Origin: Diaphorobacter sp. HDW4A | GTDB taxonomy: Bacteria > Pseudomonadota > Gammaproteobacteria > Burkholderiales > Burkholderiaceae_C | Assembly (NCBI RefSeq): GCF_011305995.1 | Contig: NZ_CP049910.1 | Coordinates: 1,550,001 to 1,614,000, forward strand | DNA: 64,000 bases | Direction of reading: 5' to 3' | Shown: positions 24,809-32,990 of the stretch, piece by piece | How the letters are laid out: every line of letters starts with the position of its first letter | How positions within the stretch are numbered: the first letter of the stretch is position 1 | Made by a program: the position numbers and the translations under genes | The notes under the pieces: model-generated | Databases searched by the model: none | Seen by the model: the letters and a program-made list of their open reading frames with translations, nothing else | What the model was told of the DNA's origin: nothing

Positions 24809-26047
24809 TTGAAAGCAAAACAATGGAATGGCCCACTGGCCCTGACCACAGCGACCGTCGCATCGGCCCTGTGCCTGACGGCCATGCCCGCATGGGCGCA
24901 GAGCAGCGTGACGATCACCGGCGCCATGGACATGGGCCTGCTCAACATGTCCAACTACAGCCGAGGCATCGGCTACCTGCCTACCAGCGCGCATGACACC
25001 ACCGACACCCGCGCCAAGGATGGCGGCCTCGGCTCGAGCAACATCGGTTTCAAGGGCGTCGAAGACCTGGGTGGCGGCATGAAGGCCACCTTCCATCTGC
25101 ACGGCAACATCAACCTCGCCAACGGCACGGCGGGCGGCCCCAATTCGAGCGCGACCACCTCGTTCTTCAACCAGATGTCCACCGTGGGCCTGTCGGGCAG
25201 CTTCGGCGAGATCAAGCTCGGCCGCCAGTTCTCTCCCGCCGCCTGGGCGATGATGCACACCGACGTGCGCGGCATGCGCTACTTTGGCTCCACGCTCACC
25301 GCGCTGGTGTCGATGAACGCGGCCAGCAAGTCCTGGATCGGCAACAACTCCAATGTCGCCTTCGGCACCATCTACGACGACAACACGCTGGCGTACACCG
25401 CACCCGTGTGGAACAACCTCAAGCTCGACTTCGCCTACACCTTCGGCGAAGGGCGCGGCAAGGCGAATTCCCAGCAGTCGGTGACGGCGCTCTACACCAA
25501 CGGCGGCCTCAAGCTCTCGGCGCTGTACTACAACGGCTTCGGCAACAACTACGGCACGGCCGTGGCGCTGTACACGGCGGCTGCAGGCGGCAATGCCGCA
25601 GCGGGCACGCGCGCGGCCGAAGCGGCGGGCTTCTCGCCCACGGCCAACACCAACCGGCTCTACGCAGCAGGCGCGCTTTACAGCACGGGCGCATGGACCA
25701 TCGGCGGCCAGTACTACGCGGCGCGCAACCCCTCGCATGCGGTGATGCCCGGTGGCTCCGACAGCCTCGACATGCTGAACTTCGGCCTCGGCTGGAAACC
25801 CATGCCGCAGCTCAACCTGTTGGCCGGTTACTACTACGTTCGCGACAACAAGAACGACGGTCACAAGGCTACGCAGTTTGTCATGGGTGCCGAATACTTG
25901 CTGTCGCGCCGCACCTGGCTTTACCTGCAGGGTGCCTACGTGACCAACAAGGGCGACAACATGGCGATGAGCCCGATGTACGCCACGCCCGTGGCCGCAG
26001 ACCGCAACGTGCGCGCCTACATGGCGGGCGTGCGCCACACGTTCTGA
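24809..26047 (+). CDS. Gram-negative general porin (TTG start)
   Basis: Outer-membrane trimeric porin of the Burkholderiales type (Porin_4), 412 residues. The signal peptide runs from LKAKQWNGPLA through SALCLTAMPAWA, with mature SSVTITGAMDMGLLN. Porin hallmarks are SNIGFKGVEDLGGGMKATF, VGLSGSFGEIKLGRQ, alternating beta-strands with aromatic girdles and the C-terminal Phe (GVRHTF). The only sensible start is TTG at 24809, 4 bases after AGGAGA; upstream ATGs would put over 90 non-homologous residues before the signal peptide. The terminator upstream makes it a separate unit, perhaps co-regulated with the adjacent catabolic operon and MFS carrier for solute entry. Confidence 0.92.
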   Translation: MKAKQWNGPLALTTATVASALCLTAMPAWAQSSVTITGAMDMGLLNMSNYSRGIGYLPTSAHDTTDTRAKDGGLGSSNIGFKGVEDLGGGMKATFHLHGNINLANGTAGGPNSSATTSFFNQMSTVGLSGSFGEIKLGRQFSPAAWAMMHTDVRGMRYFGSTLTALVSMNAASKSWIGNNSNVAFGTIYDDNTLAYTAPVWNNLKLDFAYTFGEGRGKANSQQSVTALYTNGGLKLSALYYNGFGNNYGTAVALYTAAAGGNAAAGTRAAEAAGFSPTANTNRLYAAGALYSTGAWTIGGQYYAARNPSHAVMPGGSDSLDMLNFGLGWKPMPQLNLLAGYYYVRDNKNDGHKATQFVMGAEYLLSRRTWLYLQGAYVTNKGDNMAMSPMYATPVAADRNVRAYMAGVRHTF

Positions 26048-26199
26048 GTGGCTTTGCCAGCAGCGCGACACGACGCCCGATTTGAATCATCATCACGGTA
26101 GACCGAAATTCATTCACCGCGCATCGGCCGGAATTCCAACCAGGCGACGCGGCCGATGACCGGGACCGTGATCACATCCCCCACGGGACGGAGACCTTC

Positions 26200-27579
26200 A
26201 TGATTACCACCCACGCACAGGACGATTCCGCCGCCGGGCTCGCAGACAGCGTCAGCCGCCCACGGGCCTGGTTCGCCTTCGCGATGATCTTTTTGCTGAT
26301 GATGTCTGACTACATCGACCGCCAGATCATCGTCTCGCTGTTTCCGCATCTCAAGGAAGAGTGGGGCCTGTCCGACAAGCAGCTCGGCGGATTGGTCTCG
26401 GTGATCTCGGTGGTGGTGGCGATCGGCAGCATTCCTGTCGCCATGCTGGCCGACCGCTTTGGTCGCGTCAAAAGCATCTTCGTGATGGCTTCCATCTGGA
26501 GCGTCGCCACCATCAGCTGCATGTTCGCGCGCAATTACGCTCAACTGTTCGCCGCGCGCGCCGTCGTCGGCGTCGGTGAGACCGGCTACGGCTCAGTCGG
26601 CTCGGCGCTCATCAGCGCCTTGTTTCCCAAGCGTTTGCATGCCACGCTGCTTGGCGCGTTCTTCGCCGCCAGCTCGGTGGGTGCGGTGCTTGGCGTGGTG
26701 CTCGGCGGCGTGATCGCCGAGCACTGGGGCTGGCGCGCGGCGTTCGGCGCGGTGGGGTTTCCGGGGCTCATCATGGCGCTGGCGTTCCTGCTTGTGCCCG
26801 ATTACAAGAACGTCATCGTCAAGATGACTCCCAGCGTCAAAAGCGGCGGCGGCAAGGAAAAGATCGCGCGCCTGCTGCGCACCCTGAGCCGTGGCCCGAC
26901 CATGTGGATACTCTGCGTCGCCGGTTCGTTCCAGATGATCGTCGTCTCCGCCATGTGGTCGTGGATGCCCAGCTTCTTCAACCGCTACCACGGCATGCCC
27001 GCCGTCACCGCCGCCAAGTACGCGGCCGTGCTGGTGCTGATCGGCGCGTTTGGCGCGCTGTTCTGGGGCGCCGTGGCCGACCGCGTGAGCCGCCGCCGTG
27101 GCTCGCGCAAGCTGGCGCTGCTCAGCATCACCACGTTCGTCACCGCAACACTGTTCATCGCCGCCTTCACGCTGCCGCTCATGCAGATGGCTCAGTTCGT
27201 GCTGATCCTCGCGGGTGGCTCGATGATGACCTGCACCGTCGGCGTCTCGGTCAGCGCGATTCTCGACGTCACCCACCCTGGCCTGCGCTCCACCGGCGCG
27301 GCAGTCCACGCCTTCGCCATCAACCTGTTCGGCCTCGCGGTAGGCCCGTTCCTCGGTGGCGTGATCTCCGACCATTGGAGCCTGCAGACCGCACTCACAG
27401 TGATCCCCGCAGCCGGCTTCTTCGCCTCGTTCTTCTACTGGAAGGCATCACGCCACTACGAGGCGGATGCGGTGATGGCGGCGCAGTTGCTGGAGCAGGC
27501 GGATGCCGCGCCGACCGGTGCGCAGGAGGGGGCAAAGGAGGCCGGGGTGGTGAACGGATTCAGCAAGGCTCACGCCTGA
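26200..27579 (+). CDS. MFS transporter (spinster-like group)
   Basis: Inner-membrane carrier of 459 residues with about 12 hydrophobic segments. SDYIDRQIIVSLFP in the first helix and MLADRFGRVKSI in loop 2-3 mark the Spns-like MFS group. The helix-4/5 segment VGVGETGYGSVGSALIS is also typical. The N-terminal 25 residues are polar. GGAG lies 7 bases before the ATG. It follows the porin by 152 bp on the same strand, so uptake or export of the substrate of the preceding operon is plausible. The substrate is unknown. Confidence 0.88.
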   Translation: MITTHAQDDSAAGLADSVSRPRAWFAFAMIFLLMMSDYIDRQIIVSLFPHLKEEWGLSDKQLGGLVSVISVVVAIGSIPVAMLADRFGRVKSIFVMASIWSVATISCMFARNYAQLFAARAVVGVGETGYGSVGSALISALFPKRLHATLLGAFFAASSVGAVLGVVLGGVIAEHWGWRAAFGAVGFPGLIMALAFLLVPDYKNVIVKMTPSVKSGGGKEKIARLLRTLSRGPTMWILCVAGSFQMIVVSAMWSWMPSFFNRYHGMPAVTAAKYAAVLVLIGAFGALFWGAVADRVSRRRGSRKLALLSITTFVTATLFIAAFTLPLMQMAQFVLILAGGSMMTCTVGVSVSAILDVTHPGLRSTGAAVHAFAINLFGLAVGPFLGGVISDHWSLQTALTVIPAAGFFASFFYWKASRHYEADAVMAAQLLEQADAAPTGAQEGAKEAGVVNGFSKAHA

Positions 27580-27592
27580 ATCGGAAGGCGCT

Positions 27593-28222
27593 TTGTGCAG
27601 GTCTGGAATCAGGTTGCCCCCATTGCCGGTATCGCATACCGGCAAGCGAATCGTCGCAGACTTGAACGGCGCAGGCGCGTGCAAGCTGACGCCAGGCAGC
27701 GCCGGAACAGCGCTGCCGTTGACGGTTTCCTATTCCGGGGATCCCGCTTTCCAGACCACTCAAGACGTTCAGACTGCCAACGCGCTGAAAGTCGGGTCCG
27801 TGGTCTCCATGACTGCCACGCCGAACCCACCCATTGCGGGGAAACCACTCACCTTCGCGGTCACCGTGACGCAGATGCAAGCGCGAGCACTGAAAGCCAA
27901 AACCAAGGCAGCACCACTGCCCGCAGGAGTTGTTGAGTTCACCGATAGCGGCACGTCCATCGGCAGTGCGCCACTGATCAACGGGGCCGCAACGCTGACC
28001 CTCGCAGCTCCGGCCACACCGGGCGCTCACAGTTTCGTTGTTACTTATGTGGGTGACGATTTCAACGCGCAGGCGCAAAGCGCTCCGTTGACCTTGGCGG
28101 TTGCGGCGGCTCCAGCCATATCGCTTTCTCCGGTGCCGCTGTTCGACACGCTGTGGGAAAAGCTGCTGTCGATGGCCCTCGTGGGCTTTGCGGCGCGGGG
28201 GATGCGGATCCGCAAGGCTTGA
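27593..28222 (+). pseudogene. truncated Ig-like (Big_3_5) surface-protein remnant with degenerate C-terminal anchor
   Basis: The frame starts only with TTG, 11 bp after the MFS stop, and has no signal peptide. Its first part reads like the second half of an Ig-like repeat (ACKLTPGSAG, LTVSYSGDPAFQTT). It is followed by one full repeat (VSMTATPNPPIAGKPLTF to GAHSFVVTYVGDDFNAQ). The C-terminus, PVPLFDTLWEKLLSMALVGF then RMRIRKA-like basic residues (GMRIRKA), resembles a worn IPTL-CTERM/VPxx sorting tail: Pro-rich, hydrophobic helix, basic end. Full proteins of this kind have many repeats, so this is probably the 3' end of a gene that lost its 5' part. Confidence 0.6.
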
Positions 28223-28281
28223 TACGTTACAACGGCTTTTCCCGCAGGAGCCCTGCAAAACGCTGCGAGGGGGCATAGACC

Positions 28282-28353
28282 CTGATGAGGTACGCTTGTG
28301 AGCGCAGATCCCATGCAACAGGCCGCAGGCTTGCTGCGCGCTCACCTCATCAG
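28282..28353 (+). promoter_or_regulatory. long hairpin next to the deacetylase start codon
   Basis: CTGATGAGG (28282-28290) pairs perfectly with CCTCATCAG (28345-28353). Inside it GTGAGCGCAG (28298-28307) pairs with CTGCGCGCTCAC (28334-28345), with a 2-base bulge and the last C shared between arms. The structure ends 5 bases before the ATG at 28359 and would sequester the initiation region. Seen directly; a regulatory role is inferred. Confidence 0.4.
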
Positions 28354-28358
28354 CCTCT

Positions 28359-29273
28359 ATGTCGCCCCTGTTTCGCACGCTCTCATCCTTGCTGTCACTC
28401 GTTCTTTTCTCGTCGGCATGTTGGGCTCAAACTTTGAGTCTGACTTTTGACGATGGCCTCAACCCCGATACGCAATCGCAGGCGCAGGAGTGGAATCAGC
28501 GCATCATCGCCGGTCTCAAAGATGCGGATGTCACGGCGATGGTGTTTCCGTCGCTGGCGCGCATGGGCAGTGAACGGGGGATGGGCCTCATCATGGATTG
28601 GGCCAAGGCAGGTCACGCGGTCGGCAACCATACGGCGACGCATCGCAGCCTTGCATCCGCTGATTTGACGTTGGATGAATTCATCGCAGACGTCAGAATT
28701 GCCGATGCGGCGCTGAATCATTTTCCCACCTGGATTCCCATGCTTCGCTTTCCTTACCTCAAAGAGGGCAACACGCCCGAAAAGCGCGATGGCATGCGGG
28801 TCTGGATGAAGGCCAATGGCTACCGGCCTGCGCCGGTCTCGATGGATGCGAGCGACTGGTACTACAACCAGATCTACTCAGCGCATTCCAAAGCCGGTTC
28901 GCACGAAAAAGCCGCCCGGGTCAGGGCTGCATACGTTGAACATCTGCTTGACCGTGCGTCGTACTACGATGGCTTGGCAAAGCAGGTTCTGGGCCGAAGC
29001 CCGTCGCATGTGATGCTGCTGCACACCAATGAAATCAACGCGGCGACGCTGCCGGAACTGGTTGCCGCTTTCCGAAAGCGTGGCTGGACCTTCGTTTCGC
29101 CCGCAACGGCTTTCAACGACCCGGTCTACGCGTCTCAACCCAGCACATTGCCTGCGGGCGAAAGCATCATCTGGGCCCGCGCCAAAGCCAGCGGCATAGC
29201 GGGCTTGCGCTACCCCGCCGAGGATTCGGTCTATGAAGAGCCTAAGCTGCGTGCAGTGGGGCTGCTGCCGTGA
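28359..29273 (+). CDS. polysaccharide deacetylase-family protein (NodB homology)
   Basis: Carbohydrate esterase family 4-like protein of 304 residues with a signal peptide (SLLSLVLFSSACWA, cleavage near residue 23), so periplasmic or exported. Metal-binding landmarks: Asp31-Asp32 in SLTFDDGLN and His91/His95 in VGNHTATHRS. The catalytic-arginine region reads LRFPYLKEGN, and a late His lies in VMLLHTNEIN. This is the pattern of membrane- or peptidoglycan-associated deacetylases; acetylated sugar or imidic substrates are both possible. No Shine-Dalgarno is visible before the ATG, which lies 5 bases after a long hairpin. Confidence 0.85.
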   Translation: MSPLFRTLSSLLSLVLFSSACWAQTLSLTFDDGLNPDTQSQAQEWNQRIIAGLKDADVTAMVFPSLARMGSERGMGLIMDWAKAGHAVGNHTATHRSLASADLTLDEFIADVRIADAALNHFPTWIPMLRFPYLKEGNTPEKRDGMRVWMKANGYRPAPVSMDASDWYYNQIYSAHSKAGSHEKAARVRAAYVEHLLDRASYYDGLAKQVLGRSPSHVMLLHTNEINAATLPELVAAFRKRGWTFVSPATAFNDPVYASQPSTLPAGESIIWARAKASGIAGLRYPAEDSVYEEPKLRAVGLLP

Positions 29274-29359
29274 GGTGAGATTCGGCTTCCCGTACTGTGC
29301 GCGAATGCCTATGCAAAAATGCGTGAATCACCATTCGTAGCTCTCTAGCCGCCAAGCCC

Positions 29360-30001
29360 ATGCGACCACTTGTAGAACTCATCGATCAACAAGACCCCGC
29401 TTTGCCGCTCATCCAAACCTGGGCGCAGGAGGCTGATCTGAATGTGGAACTGCTTGCGCCTTCCAGCGAACGTGACACCGTGCTGCTCGATCTCCAGGTG
29501 ACGACCCGCTCGCCGCTGGGTGCGATTGCGCATGACACGGGAGGTATTCTGATCGATGGTGGATGGCTTCGCATGCTGGGCTCCGGGCATGCGAGGCTTG
29601 GCCGCGATCTGAGCGGCTGGAATCGTGATCGGGCCAATGGGTTTCTGCTGGTTGCCGATGATGTCGTGGGTGGGTTCTTTGCGATCAATGGTGGAGGATT
29701 GGGCGACGACCGGGGCGCGATCCACTATTTCGCACCCGATACCTTGGCCTGGGAATCGCTGGAGGTTGGGCACACTGCCTTTGTGCAATGGGCGTTCAGC
29801 GAGCGTTTGCGGGAGTTTTATGGTGACTCGTATTGGACGGGTTGGGAGTCCGATGTAGCGGCCCTGGGTGGGGATGCCTGTTTTGGCTTCTATCCCTTTC
29901 TCTTTACTAGGGAGGGCTCGACCCAGGCCAGCTCGCGCAGGCCACTATCGGTTGGTGAGCAGTATGCGTTCAGCGTGTCCGGCGAGAAAAGCCCGACATA
30001 G
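29360..30001 (+). CDS. DUF2625 family protein
   Basis: A 213-residue cytosolic protein matching the DUF2625 pattern: N-terminal MRPLVELIDQQDPALPLI, then LQVTTRSPLGAIAHDTGGI, GWLRMLGSGHARL, SGWNR and VADDVVGGFFAINGGG. The middle reads IHYFAPDTLAWE and WTGWESDVAALGGD. The family has no established function to my knowledge; SMI1/KNR4-like proteins share a similar style. It stands alone, 86 bp after the deacetylase gene, and converges with the DUF2938 gene. Confidence 0.85.
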   Translation: MRPLVELIDQQDPALPLIQTWAQEADLNVELLAPSSERDTVLLDLQVTTRSPLGAIAHDTGGILIDGGWLRMLGSGHARLGRDLSGWNRDRANGFLLVADDVVGGFFAINGGGLGDDRGAIHYFAPDTLAWESLEVGHTAFVQWAFSERLREFYGDSYWTGWESDVAALGGDACFGFYPFLFTREGSTQASSRRPLSVGEQYAFSVSGEKSPT

Positions 30002-30089
30002 CACGCATTGGATGAGTGCTTGTCGGTTGGACTTCTAACCATGATAGTCCCACATCGCCGCCTCAAAGCCAGGTGATGGGTGCCAAAGT

Positions 30090-30590
30090 TCAAACCCTGC
30101 CTGAACCAGCCATGCTCACCATTGAACACACCCACAGCACCATCCACATTCCCGCTCCGAACACCACATGCGTGAGCAAGCCGACCGCTCTGATCATCCA
30201 TGGCCGTGCGGTGCGTGATGACGCGATGCCTGCGCCGAGTGCGGGCTGCAGGACCAGCCACGGGACAAGCACGGTGATGGCTCCGAAGAGCAGGGCGGAT
30301 GTCCCGCTCGGGGGCCATCTGGTGAGGGTGAGCCAGAGGGTGGCGAAGGCGATTCCGGTGAGGTAATGCAGGGCCCAGCCTATGGGCTTTTCAAATCTTG
30401 TCGGCGGAGACTTCTGAATGCTGGCGTGGAACCAGGTGCCGTTCAGCCAATGCTTGCACCAGCGCCCGAGCATCGCGTAGTCCAGCGTCGCGATGCCGAT
30501 ACGGCGCAGGGTCCAGGACCACAGGTCCATCAATGCGGTCGCGCCAATGCCGACAACGAAGGCCTCTCCCCACCATTTCCAATCACTCAT
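30090..30590 (-). CDS. DUF2938 family membrane protein
   Basis: A 166-residue integral membrane protein with four hydrophobic segments (about 8-25, 72-90, 98-118 and 135-155). It matches the DUF2938 layout: GIGATALMDLWSW near the start, MLGRWCKHWLNGTWFH, then IGWALHYLTGIAFATLW and a C-terminal HVVFGAGMWMVLWV. The function is unknown. It is divergent from a MerR regulator, and the intergenic palindrome is positioned like an operator for this gene, so it is probably the regulator's target. Confidence 0.85.
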   Translation of the reverse strand: MSDWKWWGEAFVVGIGATALMDLWSWTLRRIGIATLDYAMLGRWCKHWLNGTWFHASIQKSPPTRFEKPIGWALHYLTGIAFATLWLTLTRWPPSGTSALLFGAITVLVPWLVLQPALGAGIASSRTARPWMIRAVGLLTHVVFGAGMWMVLWVCSMVSMAGSGRV

Positions 30591-30615
30591 GAATGCTCCG
30601 TTTAACCTTGTCCGA

Positions 30616-30637
30616 CTACAGTTCGGGTTGACTGTAG
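30616..30637. promoter_or_regulatory. second inverted repeat in the merR/DUF2938 gap
   Basis: CTACAGT-N8-ACTGTAG, perfect 7-bp arms. Its right arm overlaps the proposed -10 hexamer of the minus-strand promoter. It could be a further regulator site or part of the promoter. Confidence 0.35.
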
Positions 30638-30662
30638 AGGCTCAAGTCGACTTGAGCGCAAG
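30632..30662 (-). promoter_or_regulatory. MerR-type promoter with SoxR-box-like palindrome
   Basis: CTCAAGTCGACTTGAG at 30641-30656 is a perfect 16-bp palindrome with the same half-site (CTCAAGT) as the SoxR box. On the minus strand a TTGCGC -35 and a TACAGT -10 flank it with 19 bp between, the over-long spacer typical of promoters activated by MerR-family proteins. The promoter would read into the DUF2938 gene. Confidence 0.6.
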
Positions 30663-30682
30663 CGAACAATTGGGGGCACTGC

Positions 30683-31108
30683 ATGAACATTTCCGAAGTA
30701 TCCAGACGCTCGGGGCTCGCGGCCTCGACCTTGCGGTTTTATGACGAGAAAGGGCTGATCCAATCGATCGGTCGCCACGCGCAGCAGCGGGTCTTTGGCG
30801 AGGAGGTTCTGGACCGGCTGGCGCTGATCGCGTTGGGGCGGGCGGCGGGATTTTCGTTGCAGGAGATCGGCACGATGCTGCAAGCGGACGGCGCAAGGCC
30901 GCGCGTGGATCGCGGCATGCTGCGCGCGAAGGCGGATGAGCTGGATCGAAACATCCGCCAGTTGAAGGCCGTGCGCGACGGCTTGCGCCATGCTGCCGAA
31001 TGCCCGGAGAGCAGCCATCTCGACTGCCCAGTGTTCCGGCGGTTGATGCAGGCGGCAAGTGTGGGCGAGTTCGCTGCGCTGCCTGCGATGGTGGCGAGGA
31101 GAGATTGA
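30683..31108 (+). CDS. MerR-family transcriptional regulator
   Basis: A 141-residue regulator. The winged helix-turn-helix is at residues 1-70 (NISEVSRRSGLAASTLRFYDEKGL and LGRAAGFSLQEIGTML), followed by a dimerisation coiled coil (about 80-108). A short C-terminal part has two cysteines in ECPESSHLDCPVF. SoxR has a four-Cys iron-sulfur motif, which is absent here, so it is not SoxR although the adjacent palindrome is SoxR-box-like. The two Cys and a His could bind metal or sense thiols. It is divergent from the DUF2938 gene, with 92 bp between the start codons. Confidence 0.88.
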   Translation: MNISEVSRRSGLAASTLRFYDEKGLIQSIGRHAQQRVFGEEVLDRLALIALGRAAGFSLQEIGTMLQADGARPRVDRGMLRAKADELDRNIRQLKAVRDGLRHAAECPESSHLDCPVFRRLMQAASVGEFAALPAMVARRD

Positions 31109-31225
31109 AGTGGTGTCGTCTCTTGCCGGTGAATGGACGGTTGATCGTTTGGGGCAATGCATCAAAAGAAGAGGTCACCGGGACGGTTTTTTCCGGCGGC
31201 CTTCGTCATCCGTGCAACTGCGAGT

Positions 31226-32161
31226 TCAGAACCCCACGGCGTTCTTTCCCTTGAGCTGCAGCATCTCGCGCGTTTCATCGGGAGTGGCGACCTGGAGATT
31301 CAGCGAGTGCAGGATATCCACGACGCGCCGCACCTGCTGGGCGTTGCTGGTGGCGAGTTGGCCGGGGCCGTCCCAGAGCGAGTCTTCGAGGCCCACGCGG
31401 ACGTTGCCGCCCATGGTGGCGGACAGGGCGGCCAGCGGCATCTGGCTGCGGCCCGCGCCGAGCACGGACCAGTAGTAGTCGCTGCCGAACAGGCGCTCGG
31501 CCGTGCGACGCATGTGCTGCACGTCCTCGGGATGGGTGCCGATGCCGCCGAGCAGGCCGAAGACGGACTGGATGAAGAACGGCGGCTTCAATATACCCCG
31601 CTCGATGAAGTGCGCGGCGGTATAGAGGTGGCTGGTGTCGTAGCACTCGATTTCGAAACGCGTGCCGTTGTCGGCGCAGGATTCGAGGATGTAGCGGATC
31701 TCTTTGAAGGTGTTGCGGAACACGCGGTCTTCCGAGCCTTCGAGATAGGGGCGCTCCCAGTCGTGCTTGAACTCCTTCTGGCGCGCGAGCATGGGGTAGA
31801 GGCCGAAGTTCATCGAGCCCATGTTGAGCGAGGCGATCTCGGGCTTGAGCTCGAGCGCGGGCTGCAGGCGCTCTTCCACCAGCATGTTGGGCGCGCCGCC
31901 GGTGGTGAGGTTGATGATGACGTCCGAGCGCGCGGCAATCTGCGGCAGGAACTGGCGGAAAAGCGCCGGGTCTTGCGAGGGCTGGCCGGTCTCGGGATTG
32001 CGCGCGTGCAGGTGGACGATGGAGGCACCGGCCTCGGCGGCGGCGACGGCTTCGTCCTCGATCTGCTTGGGCGTGATCGGCAGGTGGGGTGACATGGAGG
32101 GCGTGTGAATGCCTCCGGTGATCGCGCAGGTGACGATCACTTTCTTCTGGGCTGCGGCCAT
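31226..32161 (-). CDS. beta-keto acid cleavage enzyme (BKACE / DUF849), copy 1
   Basis: Zn-dependent TIM-barrel enzyme of 311 residues. The family condenses a beta-keto acid with acetyl-CoA, releasing acetoacetate and a new acyl-CoA. Metal ligands are visible as His50 and His52 in SIVHLHARNP and Glu259 in RVGLEDSLW. NLTTGGAPNM forms part of the active-site loop, and QSVFGLLGGIGTHPEDV lies in the C-terminal half. It is the last gene of a five-gene operon that also encodes a second, divergent BKACE at 34503. The keto acid cannot be predicted by eye; 3-keto-5-aminohexanoate and dehydrocarnitine are known family substrates. Confidence 0.92.
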   Translation of the reverse strand: MAAAQKKVIVTCAITGGIHTPSMSPHLPITPKQIEDEAVAAAEAGASIVHLHARNPETGQPSQDPALFRQFLPQIAARSDVIINLTTGGAPNMLVEERLQPALELKPEIASLNMGSMNFGLYPMLARQKEFKHDWERPYLEGSEDRVFRNTFKEIRYILESCADNGTRFEIECYDTSHLYTAAHFIERGILKPPFFIQSVFGLLGGIGTHPEDVQHMRRTAERLFGSDYYWSVLGAGRSQMPLAALSATMGGNVRVGLEDSLWDGPGQLATSNAQQVRRVVDILHSLNLQVATPDETREMLQLKGKNAVGF

Positions 32162-32196
32162 GGGTTTCCTTGGGATGATGTGAACGGCGGAGCGGC

Positions 32197-32955
32197 TTAC
32201 ATGGCGGTCTTGCCGCCGTTGACCTGCAGGATCTGGCCGGTGATGTAGCTCGCGTGCTTCGATGCGAGATAGAGGATCGCGTCGGCCACTTCGTCGGGCG
32301 TGCCGATGCGGTTCATCGGGATGGTGCTCGCGACCATGGGGAGGTTCTGCGCGCCGCCCGCGATGCGGTCGAGCATCTCGGTGGCGATGGGGCCGGGTGC
32401 GACGGCGTTGACACGCACGTTGTGCTGGCAGGCTTCGAGCGCGACGGATTTGGTGAAGCCTTCAATGGCGTGCTTGCTTGCCACGTACATGGGCGCGAGC
32501 GCGTTGCCACGGCTGCCCATGGTGGACGAGAGGTTGACGATGGCACCGGACTTCTGGGCGCTCATCACGCGCATCTGGTGCTTGAGGCACAGAAAGGTGC
32601 CGAGCGCGTTGGCGTTGAAGGCGGCGGTGTAGTTCTCGACCGTCTGCTCCATGATGGAGCCGCGCGCGCCTTCGAGGCCCGCGCTGTTGACGGCCACGTC
32701 GAGACGGCTAAAGCGCTGCACGCACTGGTCAACGAGATGCGCGACCTGCGCTTCGTTGGCGACGTCGGCGCGCACAAAGAGGGCATGTGCGCCAAGGCCT
32801 TGCAGCTCGGCTTGCAGCGTGGCACCTGCGGCTTCGTTGCGGCCGCTCACGACGAGTGTTGCGCCCCCACGCGCAAACGCGACGGCAGCCGCGCGGCCGA
32901 TGCCGGCGGTGGCTCCGGTGACGAGCACGACTTGATTCTCAAATGCTGTGTTCAT
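32197..32955 (-). CDS. SDR-family oxidoreductase
   Basis: Classical short-chain dehydrogenase of 252 residues. The NAD(P) motif is TGATAGIG (13-20), the NSAG motif is AVNSAGLEG, and the catalytic set is Ser143/144 (NLSST), Tyr157 and Lys161 (YVASK). The C-terminal YITGQILQVNGGKTAM is usual for FabG-like enzymes. The start at 32955 begins at the Rossmann strand. It lies 35 bp upstream of BKACE copy 1 and 35 bp downstream of the carboxymuconolactone-decarboxylase-like gene. In this context it may oxidise a beta-hydroxy acid to the keto acid cleaved by the BKACE enzymes; that is inference. Confidence 0.92.
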   Translation of the reverse strand: MNTAFENQVVLVTGATAGIGRAAAVAFARGGATLVVSGRNEAAGATLQAELQGLGAHALFVRADVANEAQVAHLVDQCVQRFSRLDVAVNSAGLEGARGSIMEQTVENYTAAFNANALGTFLCLKHQMRVMSAQKSGAIVNLSSTMGSRGNALAPMYVASKHAIEGFTKSVALEACQHNVRVNAVAPGPIATEMLDRIAGGAQNLPMVASTIPMNRIGTPDEVADAILYLASKHASYITGQILQVNGGKTAM

Positions 32956-32990
32956 GACGAGGTGTTTTCTCTGAGTGCTGCAATTCGGGT

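Noticed and set aside
30683..31108. SoxR identity for the MerR regulator
   Set aside because: The four-cysteine iron-sulfur motif of SoxR is absent; only two cysteines are present.
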